Source: Actinoplanes cyaneus (GTDB lineage Bacteria; Actinomycetota; Actinomycetes; Mycobacteriales; Micromonosporaceae). Taken from it: a stretch of DNA of 45,738 nucleotides. A model generated the notes under the pieces. That model worked only from the letters and a program-made list of their open reading frames with translations, made no database searches and was not told where the DNA came from. Shown here piece after piece: positions 37,514 to 45,738 of the stretch (position 1 is the first letter of the stretch; each line of letters starts with the position of its first letter). The DNA lies in the NCBI RefSeq assembly GCF_016862095.1, contig NZ_BOMH01000052.1, positions 1-45,738 of the forward strand. The letters run 5' to 3'. Position numbers and translations under genes: made by a program.

Positions 37514-39067
37514 GTGTCCGCAAAAGACAGTGAGTGGTGGCGCGACGCGGTCATCTACCAGGTGTATCCCCGGAGTTTCGCCGACTCCGACGGTGACGGC
37601 GTCGGCGACATCGACGGCATCCGCGCCCACCTGGGCCACCTCCGCGATCTCGGGGTGGACGCGATCTGGATGAGCCCGTGGTACCCGTCGCCGATGGCGG
37701 ACGCCGGCTACGACGTGGCGGACTTCCGCGACATCGACCCGGTCTTCGGGACCCTGGAGGGCGCCGAGGCGCTGATCGCCGAGGCACACGCGGCCGGGAT
37801 CCGGATGATCGTCGACATCGTCCCGAACCACATCTCCTCCGAGCACCCGTGGTTCAAGGCCGCCATCGCCTCGCCGGACGCGCCCGAGCGGGACTACTTC
37901 TGGTTCCGGCCCGCCTCGGATCGGATGCCGACCGGCTGGACCGGCGAGTTCGGCGGGACGACCTGGTCGAAGGCGCCCGACGGCTCCTGGTACCTGCACC
38001 TGTTCACCCCGGAGCAGCCCGACCTCAACTGGGAGCACCCTGACGTGCGGGCGGAGTTCGAGGACATCCTGCGGTTCTGGTTCGACCGGGGCGCCGACGG
38101 CATCCGGATCGACTCGGCCGCGCTGCTCTTCAAGGACACGGCGTTCCCCGAGGTCCAGGACGGCAAGCCGCACCCATTCCACGACCTGGACGCGGTGCAC
38201 GACGTGTACCGGGCGTGGCGGCGCGTCGCCGACGAGTACCAGGGCCGGGCGCTGATCGGCGAGGTGTGGATGCCGGAGGTGGAGCGCTTCACGAACTACC
38301 TGCGGCCGGACGAACTGCACGCGGCGTTCAACTTCGACTTCCTCGGGTGCGCCTGGGATCCGTACCTGATGAGGGCCTGTATCGATCGGACCCTCGACGC
38401 ACACGCCAAGATCGGCGCGCCACCGACCTGGGTCCTGTCGAACCACGACGTGACGCGGCACGTGACCCGGTACGGCCGCACCGACACGACGTTCAGCTTC
38501 GAGAACAACCTCGACGGCACCCCGGTCGACCTGGAGCTCGGCACGCGCCGCGCCCGGGCCGCCGCCCTGCTCTCCCTCTCGCTGCCCGGCTCCACCTACG
38601 TCTACCAGGGTGAAGAGCTCGGCCTCTGGGAGAACGAGAACATCGCAGAAGACCAGATCCATGATCCGATGTACGCCCGCAGGGGCCACACCCGCGACGG
38701 ATGCCGGGTGCCGTTGCCGTGGGCGGGCGACGAGCCGCCGTACGGATTCAGCACCGCCACGCCGTGGCTTCCCCAGCCCGCGGAGTGGAAGGACCGCACG
38801 GTCCAGGCACAGACCGGCGACCCCAGCTCGATGCTGGAGCTCTACCGCTCGGCGATCCGGCTCCGCCGTACCCAGGAAGCCGGTTTTGCCTGGTCGGACC
38901 TCGGCGACGGGGTGCTCGCCTGGACCCGGGGCGACCACTTCGCCTGCGTGCTCAACCTCTCCGGCGCTCCCGTTCCCCTGCCGGAGCACCAGACCATCCT
39001 GCTCGCCAGCGGCCCTCTCGACGGTGACCTCCTCCCCCAGGACACCGCGGTCTGGCTGCGCCTCTAG
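37514..39067 (+). CDS. GH13 alpha-glucosidase (oligo-alpha-glucosidase)
   Basis: A 517-residue cytoplasmic GH13 enzyme of the oligo-1,6-/alpha-glucosidase subgroup. WWRDAVIYQVYPRSFADSDGDGVGDI opens the barrel; MIVDIVPNHISSEHPWF is conserved region I. The predicted nucleophile is D200 (GADGIRIDSAA), acid/base E250 (LIGEVWMPE) and transition-state stabiliser D312 (LSNHDVTRH). It has no signal peptide. It should release glucose from short alpha-linked oligosaccharides delivered by the importer; linkage specificity cannot be told, but the adjacent GH87-like enzymes suggest nigero-oligosaccharides (alpha-1,3). Starts at GTG 37514. Confidence 0.93.
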   Translation: MSAKDSEWWRDAVIYQVYPRSFADSDGDGVGDIDGIRAHLGHLRDLGVDAIWMSPWYPSPMADAGYDVADFRDIDPVFGTLEGAEALIAEAHAAGIRMIVDIVPNHISSEHPWFKAAIASPDAPERDYFWFRPASDRMPTGWTGEFGGTTWSKAPDGSWYLHLFTPEQPDLNWEHPDVRAEFEDILRFWFDRGADGIRIDSAALLFKDTAFPEVQDGKPHPFHDLDAVHDVYRAWRRVADEYQGRALIGEVWMPEVERFTNYLRPDELHAAFNFDFLGCAWDPYLMRACIDRTLDAHAKIGAPPTWVLSNHDVTRHVTRYGRTDTTFSFENNLDGTPVDLELGTRRARAAALLSLSLPGSTYVYQGEELGLWENENIAEDQIHDPMYARRGHTRDGCRVPLPWAGDEPPYGFSTATPWLPQPAEWKDRTVQAQTGDPSSMLELYRSAIRLRRTQEAGFAWSDLGDGVLAWTRGDHFACVLNLSGAPVPLPEHQTILLASGPLDGDLLPQDTAVWLRL

Positions 39068-39167
39068 AAACCTGGCGACGGGCGTCACCGGTTCCACCGC
39101 CGGCGGCGCCCACGAGCAGGACGAGAAAACGAAACACCGGGGGCTGGCCACACCAAGGAAGGGACCC

Positions 39168-41468
39168 ATGGCCAACCGCACCGCCCCACTCGCTGTCGCA
39201 GCCGCCGTCCTCGCGGCTGCCGTCACCACGGTGGTGACCTGGCAATCCACCCCGGCCCAGGCCGCCGGGCTCTCCCCGTTCGACGTCGCCGGCCGGGGAG
39301 CCACCGTGCCGTTCACCGAGATCGAGGCCGAGCGGGCCGCGACCAACGGCACGTCGACCGGCACCGACCGGACCTACGGCACGCTCTCCTCCGAAGCCTC
39401 CGGCCGGGAGGCGGTCACCCTCGACGCCGCGGGTGAGTACGTCGAGTTCACCCTGACCAAGCCGGCCAACGCGGTCACGTTCCGCTACAGCGTCCCGGAC
39501 GGCCGGAGCGCCTCGCTGGACCTGCGCACCGGCTCCACGCTGATCAAGACCGTGCCGGTGACCTCGAAGTACGGCTGGTACTACGGCTACTACCCGTTCA
39601 CCAACAACCCCGGGGACGGGCGGCCGCACCACTTCTACGACGAGGCCCGAGCGCTGCTCGGAACGACGTACGCGGCCGGCACCAAGATTCGGATCCAGGT
39701 CGCCTCGACCGCGCAGTCACCCAGCTTCACCATCGACCTCGCCGACTTCGAGAACGTGCCGGGCCCGATCGGCAAGCCGTCCGGCGCGATCGACGCGGTG
39801 GCCGACTACGGCGCCGACCCGACCGGCGCCACCGACTCCACCGCGAAGATCCAGGCCGCGGTGAACGCCGGCTCGGCGGCCGGCCGGGTCGTGTACCTCC
39901 CGCAGGGCAACTACACGCTGTACAGCCACGTGATCGTGGACCGGGTCACGCTCGCCGGGGCCGGGCCCTGGTACACCGTGCTCGGCGGGCGCCACCCCAC
40001 CCAGCGCAACCTGGCCGCCGGCATCTACGGCAAGTACAACGGTCAGGGCGGCCCGAGCCAGAACGTCACCGTCAAGGACCTCGCGGTCATCGGTGACATC
40101 CAGGAGCGGGTCGACGAGGACCAGGTCAACGCGTTCGGCGGCGCCATGTCGAACTCGACCATCGACAACGTGTGGATGCAGCACACCAAGGTCGGCGCCT
40201 GGATGGACGGGCCGATGGACCGGTTCACGATCAGGAACAGCCGGATCCTCGACCAGACCGCCGACGGCGTGAACTTCCACATCGGGGTGACCAACTCGAC
40301 GGTGACCAACACGTTCGTGCGCAACACCGGTGACGACGGCCTGGCCATGTGGGCCGAGAACACGCCGAACGTCGGCAACTCGTTCACCCACAACACCGTG
40401 GTCGCGCCGATCCTGGCCAACAACATCGTCAGCTACGGCGGCCGGGACATCACGATCAGCGACAACGTGATGGCCGAGACCCTCACCAACGGCGGTGGCC
40501 TGCACGTCGGCAACCGGTACCCGGGCGTGCAGGGCGCGACCGCGGTGGCCGGCACCTGGACGATGGCCCGGAACACCCTGATCCGGACCGGCAACTCCGA
40601 CTACAACTGGAACTTCGGCATCGGCGCGCTGTGGTTCTGGCCGGACTCGGGCGCGATCACCGGGGCCACCCTCAACGTGACCGACACCGACATCCTGGAC
40701 AGCTCGTACGCCGGGATCCAGTGGATCGGGAACAGCACCAGCGGGCTCAACCTGACCAACGTGACCATCGCCGGAGCCGGCACGTTCGCGTTGCAGGCGC
40801 AGGCCCCGGTCACCGCGACGTTCACCGGCGTGAAGGCCACCGGGATCGCGCAGAACCCGCCGACGTACAGCTGCGTGGGCTCCGGGCTGGCGATCACCGA
40901 CGGTGGTGGCAACTCGGGGTGGCAGACGGCCAACCCGTACTGCGGGCCGTGGCCGGCGCCCCGCTGGACCAACAGCAGCACGCCCCCGTCGTCGCCCCCG
41001 TCCTCGCCGTCCTCGCCGTCTCCGAGCGCGAGCGCCAGCACTCCGACGCCGACCGGCAACCTCGCCGCGGGGCGCCCGGCCAGCGCCACCGGCCAGGCCG
41101 ACGTCTACGGCCCGGGCAACACCACCGACGGGAACGCGAACACCTACTGGGAGAGCACCAACAACGCGTTCCCGCAGTCGATCACGGTCGACCTCGGTCA
41201 GAACCGGCCGGTCGCCCGGCTCGTGCTGAAACTCCCGCCGGCCACGGCGTGGGCGACCCGGACCCAGACGCTGTCCGTCCTCGGCAGCACCGACGGGTCG
41301 ACCTACAGCACGGTCAAGGCGAGCGCCGGCTACGTCTTCAACCCGGCGAGCGGCAACACGGTCACCGTCCCGGTGACGACGACGCAGCGCTACCTGCGGC
41401 TCACCTTCACGGGGAACACGGGCTGGCCGGCCGGTCAGCTCTCCGAGTTCGAGGTCTACGCCTCCTGA
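39168..41468 (+). CDS. Secreted GH87-like alpha-1,3-glucanase/mycodextranase: CBM35-like, beta-helix, discoidin
   Basis: A 766-residue secreted enzyme. Signal peptide 1-32 (cleavage near AQA-A). Residues about 37-200 are a CBM6/35-like module (IEAERAATNG, SSEASGREAVTL). About 205-600 is a right-handed parallel beta-helix with AVADYGADPTGATDSTAKIQAAV, YLPQGNYTL and GAGPWYTV. D366 (ADGVNFH), D389 and D390 (GDDGLAMW) are spaced like the three acidic catalytic residues of GH87 alpha-1,3-glucanases. A Pro/Ser linker (about 602-629) leads to a C-terminal discoidin (F5/8C) domain. It should cut mutan, pseudonigeran or nigeran outside the cell. Start ATG 39168 with AAGGAAGGG; the longer open frame upstream overlaps the GH13 gene out of phase. 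Confidence 0.85.
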   Translation: MANRTAPLAVAAAVLAAAVTTVVTWQSTPAQAAGLSPFDVAGRGATVPFTEIEAERAATNGTSTGTDRTYGTLSSEASGREAVTLDAAGEYVEFTLTKPANAVTFRYSVPDGRSASLDLRTGSTLIKTVPVTSKYGWYYGYYPFTNNPGDGRPHHFYDEARALLGTTYAAGTKIRIQVASTAQSPSFTIDLADFENVPGPIGKPSGAIDAVADYGADPTGATDSTAKIQAAVNAGSAAGRVVYLPQGNYTLYSHVIVDRVTLAGAGPWYTVLGGRHPTQRNLAAGIYGKYNGQGGPSQNVTVKDLAVIGDIQERVDEDQVNAFGGAMSNSTIDNVWMQHTKVGAWMDGPMDRFTIRNSRILDQTADGVNFHIGVTNSTVTNTFVRNTGDDGLAMWAENTPNVGNSFTHNTVVAPILANNIVSYGGRDITISDNVMAETLTNGGGLHVGNRYPGVQGATAVAGTWTMARNTLIRTGNSDYNWNFGIGALWFWPDSGAITGATLNVTDTDILDSSYAGIQWIGNSTSGLNLTNVTIAGAGTFALQAQAPVTATFTGVKATGIAQNPPTYSCVGSGLAITDGGGNSGWQTANPYCGPWPAPRWTNSSTPPSSPPSSPSSPSPSASASTPTPTGNLAAGRPASATGQADVYGPGNTTDGNANTYWESTNNAFPQSITVDLGQNRPVARLVLKLPPATAWATRTQTLSVLGSTDGSTYSTVKASAGYVFNPASGNTVTVPVTTTQRYLRLTFTGNTGWPAGQLSEFEVYAS

Positions 41469-41473
41469 ATCGT

Positions 41474-41509
41474 CCGGGCGGGCGGCTCCCACCGATGCCG
41501 CCCGCCCGG
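41474..41509 (+). terminator. Perfect 13-bp hairpin between the two GH87-like genes
   Basis: CCGGGCGGGCGGC (41474-41486) and GCCGCCCGCCCGG (41497-41509) with a 10-nt loop, 5 nt after the first gene's stop. No T tract; GC-rich terminator or mRNA stabiliser. Confidence 0.75.
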
Positions 41510-41534
41510 CGTCTCACCTCTCCAGGGAAGAAAG

Positions 41535-44500
41535 GTGCGCTCCCGCATGTCCAGATTCAGGCTCATAGTGGCTGCCACGGCAGCCGCGAGCGTGGTCGCC
41601 GCGCTCGTCCACGCCCCGGCCGCGCTCGCCGCCGGGCCCAACCTCGCCGCCGGCAAGACGTTCAGCGCGTCCAGCTACACCGACGTCTATTCGGCCGGCA
41701 ACGCCGGTGACGGCAACGCGAACACGTACTGGGAGAGCAACAACAACGCGTTCCCGCAGTGGCTGCAGGTCGACCTGGGCACCGCCACCTCGGTCAACCA
41801 GGCAGTCCTCAAGCTGCCGCCGGCCACCGCCTGGAGCACCCGCACCGAGACGCTGTCGATCACCGGCAGCACCGACGGCTCCAGCTTCAGCCAGCTCAAG
41901 GCGAGCGCCGGGTACACGTTCAACCCGTCCTCGGACAACACGGTGACCGTCGACTTCACCGCGGTCAGCGCGCGCTTCGTCCGGCTGAACTTCACCGCGA
42001 ACACCGCGTGGCCGGCCGGTCAGCTCTCCGAGCTCGAGGTCTACGGCCCGGTCACCGGGGACAGCCAGGCGCCCAGCGCGCCCGGCGGCCTCGCCTACAG
42101 CCAGCCCGCGAGCGGGCAGATCCGGCTGACCTGGAACGCGTCGACCGACAACACCGGCGTGACCGGATACGACATCTACGCCAACGGCCAGCTCCGGACG
42201 AGTGTCGCCGGGAACGTCCTCACCTACACCGACAGCCAGCCGGACTCGGCCACCGTCGCCTACTACGTGCGGGCCAGGGACGCGGCCGGCAACGTCTCCG
42301 GCACCAGCAACACCGTGACCCGTACCGGCGCGACCGGGGACACCCAGGCACCGACCACGCCCGGGACGCTCTCCTACACCACGCCGGCCGCCGGGCAGAT
42401 CCGCCTGGCCTGGGGCGCGTCGACCGACAACGTGGGCGTCACCGGCTACAACGTGTACGCCAACGGGACCCTGCGGACGACGGTCACCGGGACCACGTAC
42501 ACCGACAGCCAGGCCGACACCGCGACCGTCTCGTACTACGTGAAGGCGCGTGACGCGGCCGGCAACGAGTCCGCGGCGAGCAACACGGTGACCCGGACCG
42601 GCACCCCCGGCACCGGCACGAACCTCGCGGTCGGCAAGCCCATCGAGGCGTCGTCGTCGATCTTCACCTTCGTCGCCGCCAACGCGAACGACAACGACAC
42701 CGCCACCTACTGGGAGGGTTCCGCCTACCCGGCCAACCTGACCGTCAAGCTGGGCGCCAACGCGACCGTCTCCTCGGTCGTGGTCAAGCTCAACCCGGCG
42801 ACCGACTGGGGCACCCGGCAGCAGACGTTCGCGGTTCTCGGCCGGGAGCAGTCGTCGGGCAGCTACACCACGCTGGTGGGCTCCGCGACGTACACCTTCA
42901 ATCCCTCGTCGCAGAACACCGTGACCATCCCGGTCTCCGCGACCACCGCTGACGTCCGGCTCTCCTTCACCGCGAACAGCGGCGCGCCCAGTGGACAGGT
43001 CGCGGAGCTGCAGGTCATCGGCACCGCGGCGCCGAACCCGGACCTGACCGTCACCGGGTTGTCCTTCTCGCCGGCGTCGCCGGTCGAGACCGACGCGATC
43101 ACGCTGTCCGGCACGGTCCGCAACGCCGGCACGGCCGCCTCACCGGCCTCGTCGATCACCTTCTACCTGGGTACGGCGAAGGCCGGCACCGCCACGGTCG
43201 GCGCCCTCGCCGCCGGAGCCAGCGCGACCGTCTCGGCGTCGATCGGCGCCCGGGACGCGGGCAGCTACGCGCTGTCCGCGAAGGTCGACGAGGCGAACAC
43301 GGTCGTCGAGACCAACGACGCGAACAACTCGTACACCAATCCCTCGAACCTGGTCGTCGCGCCGGTCAGCAGCTCCGACCTGGTCGCCTCGGTCGTCTCG
43401 TGGTCGCCCGGCAACCCGTCGGCGGGCCAGACGGTCAGCTTCTCGGCGACCCTCAAGAACCAGGGCACCGCGGCCTCGGGCAGTGGGGCGCACACCGTCA
43501 CGGTGACCGTGCTGAACGGCTCGGCGACAGTGAAGACGTTCACCGGGTCGTACACCGGCACGCTGGCCGCCGGCGCCTCCTCGCCGTCGATCAGCCTGGG
43601 CACCTGGACCGCGGTGAACGGCAAGTACACGGTCCGCACGGTGGTCGCCGCCGACGCCAACGAGCTGCCGGTCAAGCAGGCCAACAACACCAGTGAGAAG
43701 CCGTTCTTCGTGGGTCGCGGCGCCAACATGCCGTACGACATGTACGAGGCCGAGGACGGCACGACCGGTGGCGGCGCCGCCGTCGTCGGGCCCAACCGCA
43801 CGGTCGGCGACCTGGCCGGTGAGGCGTCCGGGCGCAAGGCCGTGACGCTGAACCAGACCGGTTCGTACGTCCAGTGGACCACCCGCAACGCCACCAACAC
43901 GGTCGTCGCGCGGTTCTCCATCCCGGACGGCACCACCAGCTCGATCAACGTCTACGTCAACGGGTCACTGAACAAGACCCTGCCGCTGACCTCGAAGTAC
44001 GCGTGGCTGTACGGCAACGAGACCGCGCCGCAGAACTCCGGCACCGGCCCGCGCCACATCTACGACGAGGCGAACATCATGCTGACCGGCTCGTTCCCGG
44101 CCGGCAGCACGATCAAGCTGCAGAAGGACTCCGGCAACAGCGGCGCGATCGCGATCGACTTCATCAACCTGGAGCAGGTCACGGCCATCGCGAACCCGGA
44201 CCCCGCCAAGTACGTCGTGCCGACCGGCTTCGACCAGCAGTCGGTGCAGAACGCGCTCGACACCGCGCGGCAGGACAGCACCAAGGTCGGCGTCTACCTG
44301 CCCGCCGGTGACTACCAGACCGCCAACAAGTTCCAGGTGTACGGCAAGGCCATCAAGGTCGTCGGCGCCGGCCCCTGGTACACCCGCTTCTTCACCCCGT
44401 CGACCCAGTCGGAGACCGACGCCGGTTTCCGGGCCGACGCCACCGCCAACGGGTCGACGTTCGCGAACTTCGCGTTCTTCGGCAACTACACGATCCGGAT

Positions 44501-45371
44501 CGACGGCCCGGGCAAGGTGTTCGACCTCGCCAACGTCAGTGGGATCACGATCGACAACATCTGGGCCGAGCACGTGGTCTGCCTGTACTGGGGCGCGAAC
44601 ACCGACAACATGGTGATCAAGAACTCGCGCATCCGGAACACGTTCGCCGACGGCGTCAACATGACCAACGGCAGCACCGGCAACCTGGTCGACAACAACG
44701 ACGCCCGGGCCACCGGTGACGACTCGTTCGCGCTGTTCTCCGCGATCGACGCGGGCGGCTCCGACGAGATCAACAACACCTTCTCGAACCTGTCCAGCAC
44801 GCTGACCTGGCGGGCCGCCGGCATCGCGGTCTACGGCGGGTACGCCAACACGTTCAAGAACATCTACATCGCCGACACGCTCGTCTACTCCGGCATCACG
44901 GTGAGCTCGCTGGACTTCGGCTACCCGATGAACGGCTTCGGCGCCAACCCGCCGACCGTGCTCGACAACATCTCGATCGTCCGGGCCGGCGGCCACTTCT
45001 GGGGCCAGCAGGTCTTCCCGGCCATCTGGATGTTCAGCGCGTCCAAGGTGTTCCAGGGCATCCGGATCAGCAACGTGGACATCGTCGACCCGACCTACTC
45101 CGGCATCATGTTCCAGACCCAGTACGACGGCGCCGGCCGGCCGGTCAACCCGATCACCGACACGATCTTCACCAACGTCACCATCACCGGCGCGCAGAAG
45201 AGCGGTGACGCCTTCGACGCCAAGTCCGGTTACGGCATCTGGGCCAACCCGCTGCCCGAAGCCGGTCAGGGCCCGGCCGTCGGCTCGGCCACCTTCACCA
45301 ACCTCACCCTGAGCAACAACTACCGCGACATCGAGAACCCGACCAGCACGTTCACGATCATCCGCAACTGA
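41535..45371 (+). CDS. Multidomain secreted GH87-like alpha-1,3-glucanase (two discoidin, two FN3, two CARDB, CBM35, beta-helix)
   Basis: A 1278-residue secreted enzyme. Signal peptide to about residue 33; discoidin 1 (about 35-172); two fibronectin III domains (175-265 and 268-358); discoidin 2 (359-497); two CARDB adhesion domains (499-612 and 612-725); a CBM6/35-like module (727-885, MYEAEDGTTGGG); and a C-terminal beta-helix (about 890-1278) with VGAGPWYTRF. D1039 (ADGVNMT), D1062 and D1063 (GDDSFALF) repeat the exact triad spacing of the preceding gene. Domain order is the reverse of its neighbour: binding domains N-terminal, catalytic domain C-terminal, as in the best-known bacterial GH87 alpha-1,3-glucanases. 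Start GTG 41535; ATG 41547 is an alternative. Confidence 0.87.
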   Translation: MRSRMSRFRLIVAATAAASVVAALVHAPAALAAGPNLAAGKTFSASSYTDVYSAGNAGDGNANTYWESNNNAFPQWLQVDLGTATSVNQAVLKLPPATAWSTRTETLSITGSTDGSSFSQLKASAGYTFNPSSDNTVTVDFTAVSARFVRLNFTANTAWPAGQLSELEVYGPVTGDSQAPSAPGGLAYSQPASGQIRLTWNASTDNTGVTGYDIYANGQLRTSVAGNVLTYTDSQPDSATVAYYVRARDAAGNVSGTSNTVTRTGATGDTQAPTTPGTLSYTTPAAGQIRLAWGASTDNVGVTGYNVYANGTLRTTVTGTTYTDSQADTATVSYYVKARDAAGNESAASNTVTRTGTPGTGTNLAVGKPIEASSSIFTFVAANANDNDTATYWEGSAYPANLTVKLGANATVSSVVVKLNPATDWGTRQQTFAVLGREQSSGSYTTLVGSATYTFNPSSQNTVTIPVSATTADVRLSFTANSGAPSGQVAELQVIGTAAPNPDLTVTGLSFSPASPVETDAITLSGTVRNAGTAASPASSITFYLGTAKAGTATVGALAAGASATVSASIGARDAGSYALSAKVDEANTVVETNDANNSYTNPSNLVVAPVSSSDLVASVVSWSPGNPSAGQTVSFSATLKNQGTAASGSGAHTVTVTVLNGSATVKTFTGSYTGTLAAGASSPSISLGTWTAVNGKYTVRTVVAADANELPVKQANNTSEKPFFVGRGANMPYDMYEAEDGTTGGGAAVVGPNRTVGDLAGEASGRKAVTLNQTGSYVQWTTRNATNTVVARFSIPDGTTSSINVYVNGSLNKTLPLTSKYAWLYGNETAPQNSGTGPRHIYDEANIMLTGSFPAGSTIKLQKDSGNSGAIAIDFINLEQVTAIANPDPAKYVVPTGFDQQSVQNALDTARQDSTKVGVYLPAGDYQTANKFQVYGKAIKVVGAGPWYTRFFTPSTQSETDAGFRADATANGSTFANFAFFGNYTIRIDGPGKVFDLANVSGITIDNIWAEHVVCLYWGANTDNMVIKNSRIRNTFADGVNMTNGSTGNLVDNNDARATGDDSFALFSAIDAGGSDEINNTFSNLSSTLTWRAAGIAVYGGYANTFKNIYIADTLVYSGITVSSLDFGYPMNGFGANPPTVLDNISIVRAGGHFWGQQVFPAIWMFSASKVFQGIRISNVDIVDPTYSGIMFQTQYDGAGRPVNPITDTIFTNVTITGAQKSGDAFDAKSGYGIWANPLPEAGQGPAVGSATFTNLTLSNNYRDIENPTSTFTIIRN

Positions 45372-45385
45372 CGATCAGGTGGTTC

Positions 45386-45418
45386 CGTGCCCGCTGTCGC
45401 TTCCCGGCGGCGGGCACG
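45386..45418 (+). terminator. Terminator hairpin after the last GH87-like gene
   Basis: CGTGCCCGC (45386-45394) pairs with GCGGGCACG (45410-45418), 9 bp, 15-nt loop, 14 nt after the stop codon. No T tract. Confidence 0.65.
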
Positions 45419-45544
45419 CCCAATTCCCCAACCATGCCGCAGTACGACATTCTCGGCGCCCGTTCACAGGCGACACGACCAAGCCCCCTGCGTGTCCGCG
45501 CGATCCTCGCTCCCCACCAGCTCCGGCCGCGGTGCGGCGTCCCA

Positions 45545-45595
45545 GCTGGTTCTCATGGGCGTTATTCGTGCCTCATAACGCCCATGAGAACCAGC
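45545..45595. repeat. Perfect 21-bp inverted repeat with 9-nt loop
   Basis: The left arm 45545-45565 (GCTGGTTCTCATGG...GTTAT) is perfectly complementary to 45575-45595; beyond one mismatch two more G-C pairs extend it. Far stronger than the other hairpins here and with no T run. It could be a strong bidirectional terminator, a REP/MITE-like element or an operator. Confidence 0.8.
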
Positions 45596-45644
45596 CGGAA
45601 CCGCAACCCGCGGCCGGGACGTCGAGTGGTCGCGGTCTCGCGCC

Positions 45645-45738
45645 GCGGGGCTCGCGGGGCTCGCGGGGCTCGCGGGGCTCGCGGGGCTCGCGGGGCTCGC
45701 GGGGCTCGCGGGGCTCGCGGGGCTCGCGGGGCTCGCGG
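45645..45738. repeat. 9-bp tandem repeat (gcggggctc), about 10 copies, running off the window
   Basis: Perfect copies of gcggggctc from 45645 to the last base. Because the unit is a multiple of three it is open in several frames (for example Arg-Gly-Ala on plus, Arg-Glu-Pro on minus), so it may encode a repeat tail of a gene beyond the window, or be a non-coding minisatellite. Confidence 0.85.

Larger units (their letters stand above)
45372..45738. other. Gene-free end region: hairpins and tandem repeat
   Basis: No gene called. It holds a terminator (45386-45418), the long inverted repeat (45545-45595) and a 9-bp tandem array to the window edge. The 63-codon frame at 45387-45578 crosses both hairpins and looks fortuitous. 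Confidence 0.6.

Noticed and set aside
38610..39167. N-terminal extension of the first GH87-like protein into the GH13 gene
   Set aside because: Out-of-phase shadow of the GH13 coding sequence; the ATG at 39168 has a Shine-Dalgarno and begins a proper signal peptide.
45387..45578. 63-codon plus-strand ORF after the last glucanase gene
   Set aside because: It runs through a terminator hairpin and into the perfect inverted repeat, has no Shine-Dalgarno and a composition unlike neighbouring genes.

Overview
The window is very GC-rich DNA with strong G/C bias at third codon positions, GTG/TTG starts, many 1-4 nt gene overlaps and actinobacterial families (Acg-type nitroreductase, Clp_N proteins, SulP-carbonic anhydrase fusion, NAGGN-type amidotransferase). 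It fits a filamentous actinomycete, most likely Micromonosporaceae (Actinoplanes-like); that placement is inference. No tRNA, rRNA, CRISPR array, transposase or phage gene was seen. I read 35 protein genes, one of them only 20 codons long.

Layout. 1-3733: Acg-like nitroreductase with a DosR-type box, CbiZ-like cobinamide amidohydrolase, DUF1684 protein, and a methyltransferase with an odd N-terminal domain. 3741-7695 (minus): GT2 glycosyltransferase, PIG-V-like mannosyltransferase, OmpR-type regulator and histidine kinase; a 15-bp motif precedes both halves of the cluster. 7801-13018: HAD phosphatase, then a plus-strand operon of NAD kinase-acetyltransferase fusion, receiver-thioredoxin-reductase-like fusion, and cNMP-binding histidine kinase, which looks like a redox or dinucleotide signalling unit. 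13148-16824: LCM-type methyltransferase; MFS transporter, membrane protein and DinB protein. 16977-17857: ribbon-helix-helix/Clp_N protein plus a translationally coupled 20-residue membrane peptide behind a palindromic operator.

18134-24292 (minus): GCS2-ATP-grasp ligase, NAGGN-type amidotransferase and S9 peptidase, overlapping or 10 nt apart; this resembles the known NAGGN osmolyte trio (synthetase, amidotransferase, hydrolase) with two parts replaced. 24459-27954: SDR epimerase, then a SulP-carbonic anhydrase fusion with a DtxR/IdeR-like inverted repeat at its start. 28311-32583 (minus): tryptophan catabolism (TDO, kynureninase, amidohydrolase that may be the missing formamidase), preceded by a YchJ protein and a stand-alone chemoreceptor signalling domain.

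32897-45371 (plus): LacI regulator, sugar ABC importer (binding lipoprotein and two permeases, no ATPase), GH13 alpha-glucosidase and two large secreted beta-helix enzymes with the GH87 acidic triad and many carbohydrate-binding domains. Together these read as an alpha-1,3-glucan (mutan/nigeran) utilisation locus: secreted depolymerisation, import of oligosaccharides, cytoplasmic hydrolysis, LacI control. The window ends in a perfect 21-bp inverted repeat and a 9-bp tandem repeat.
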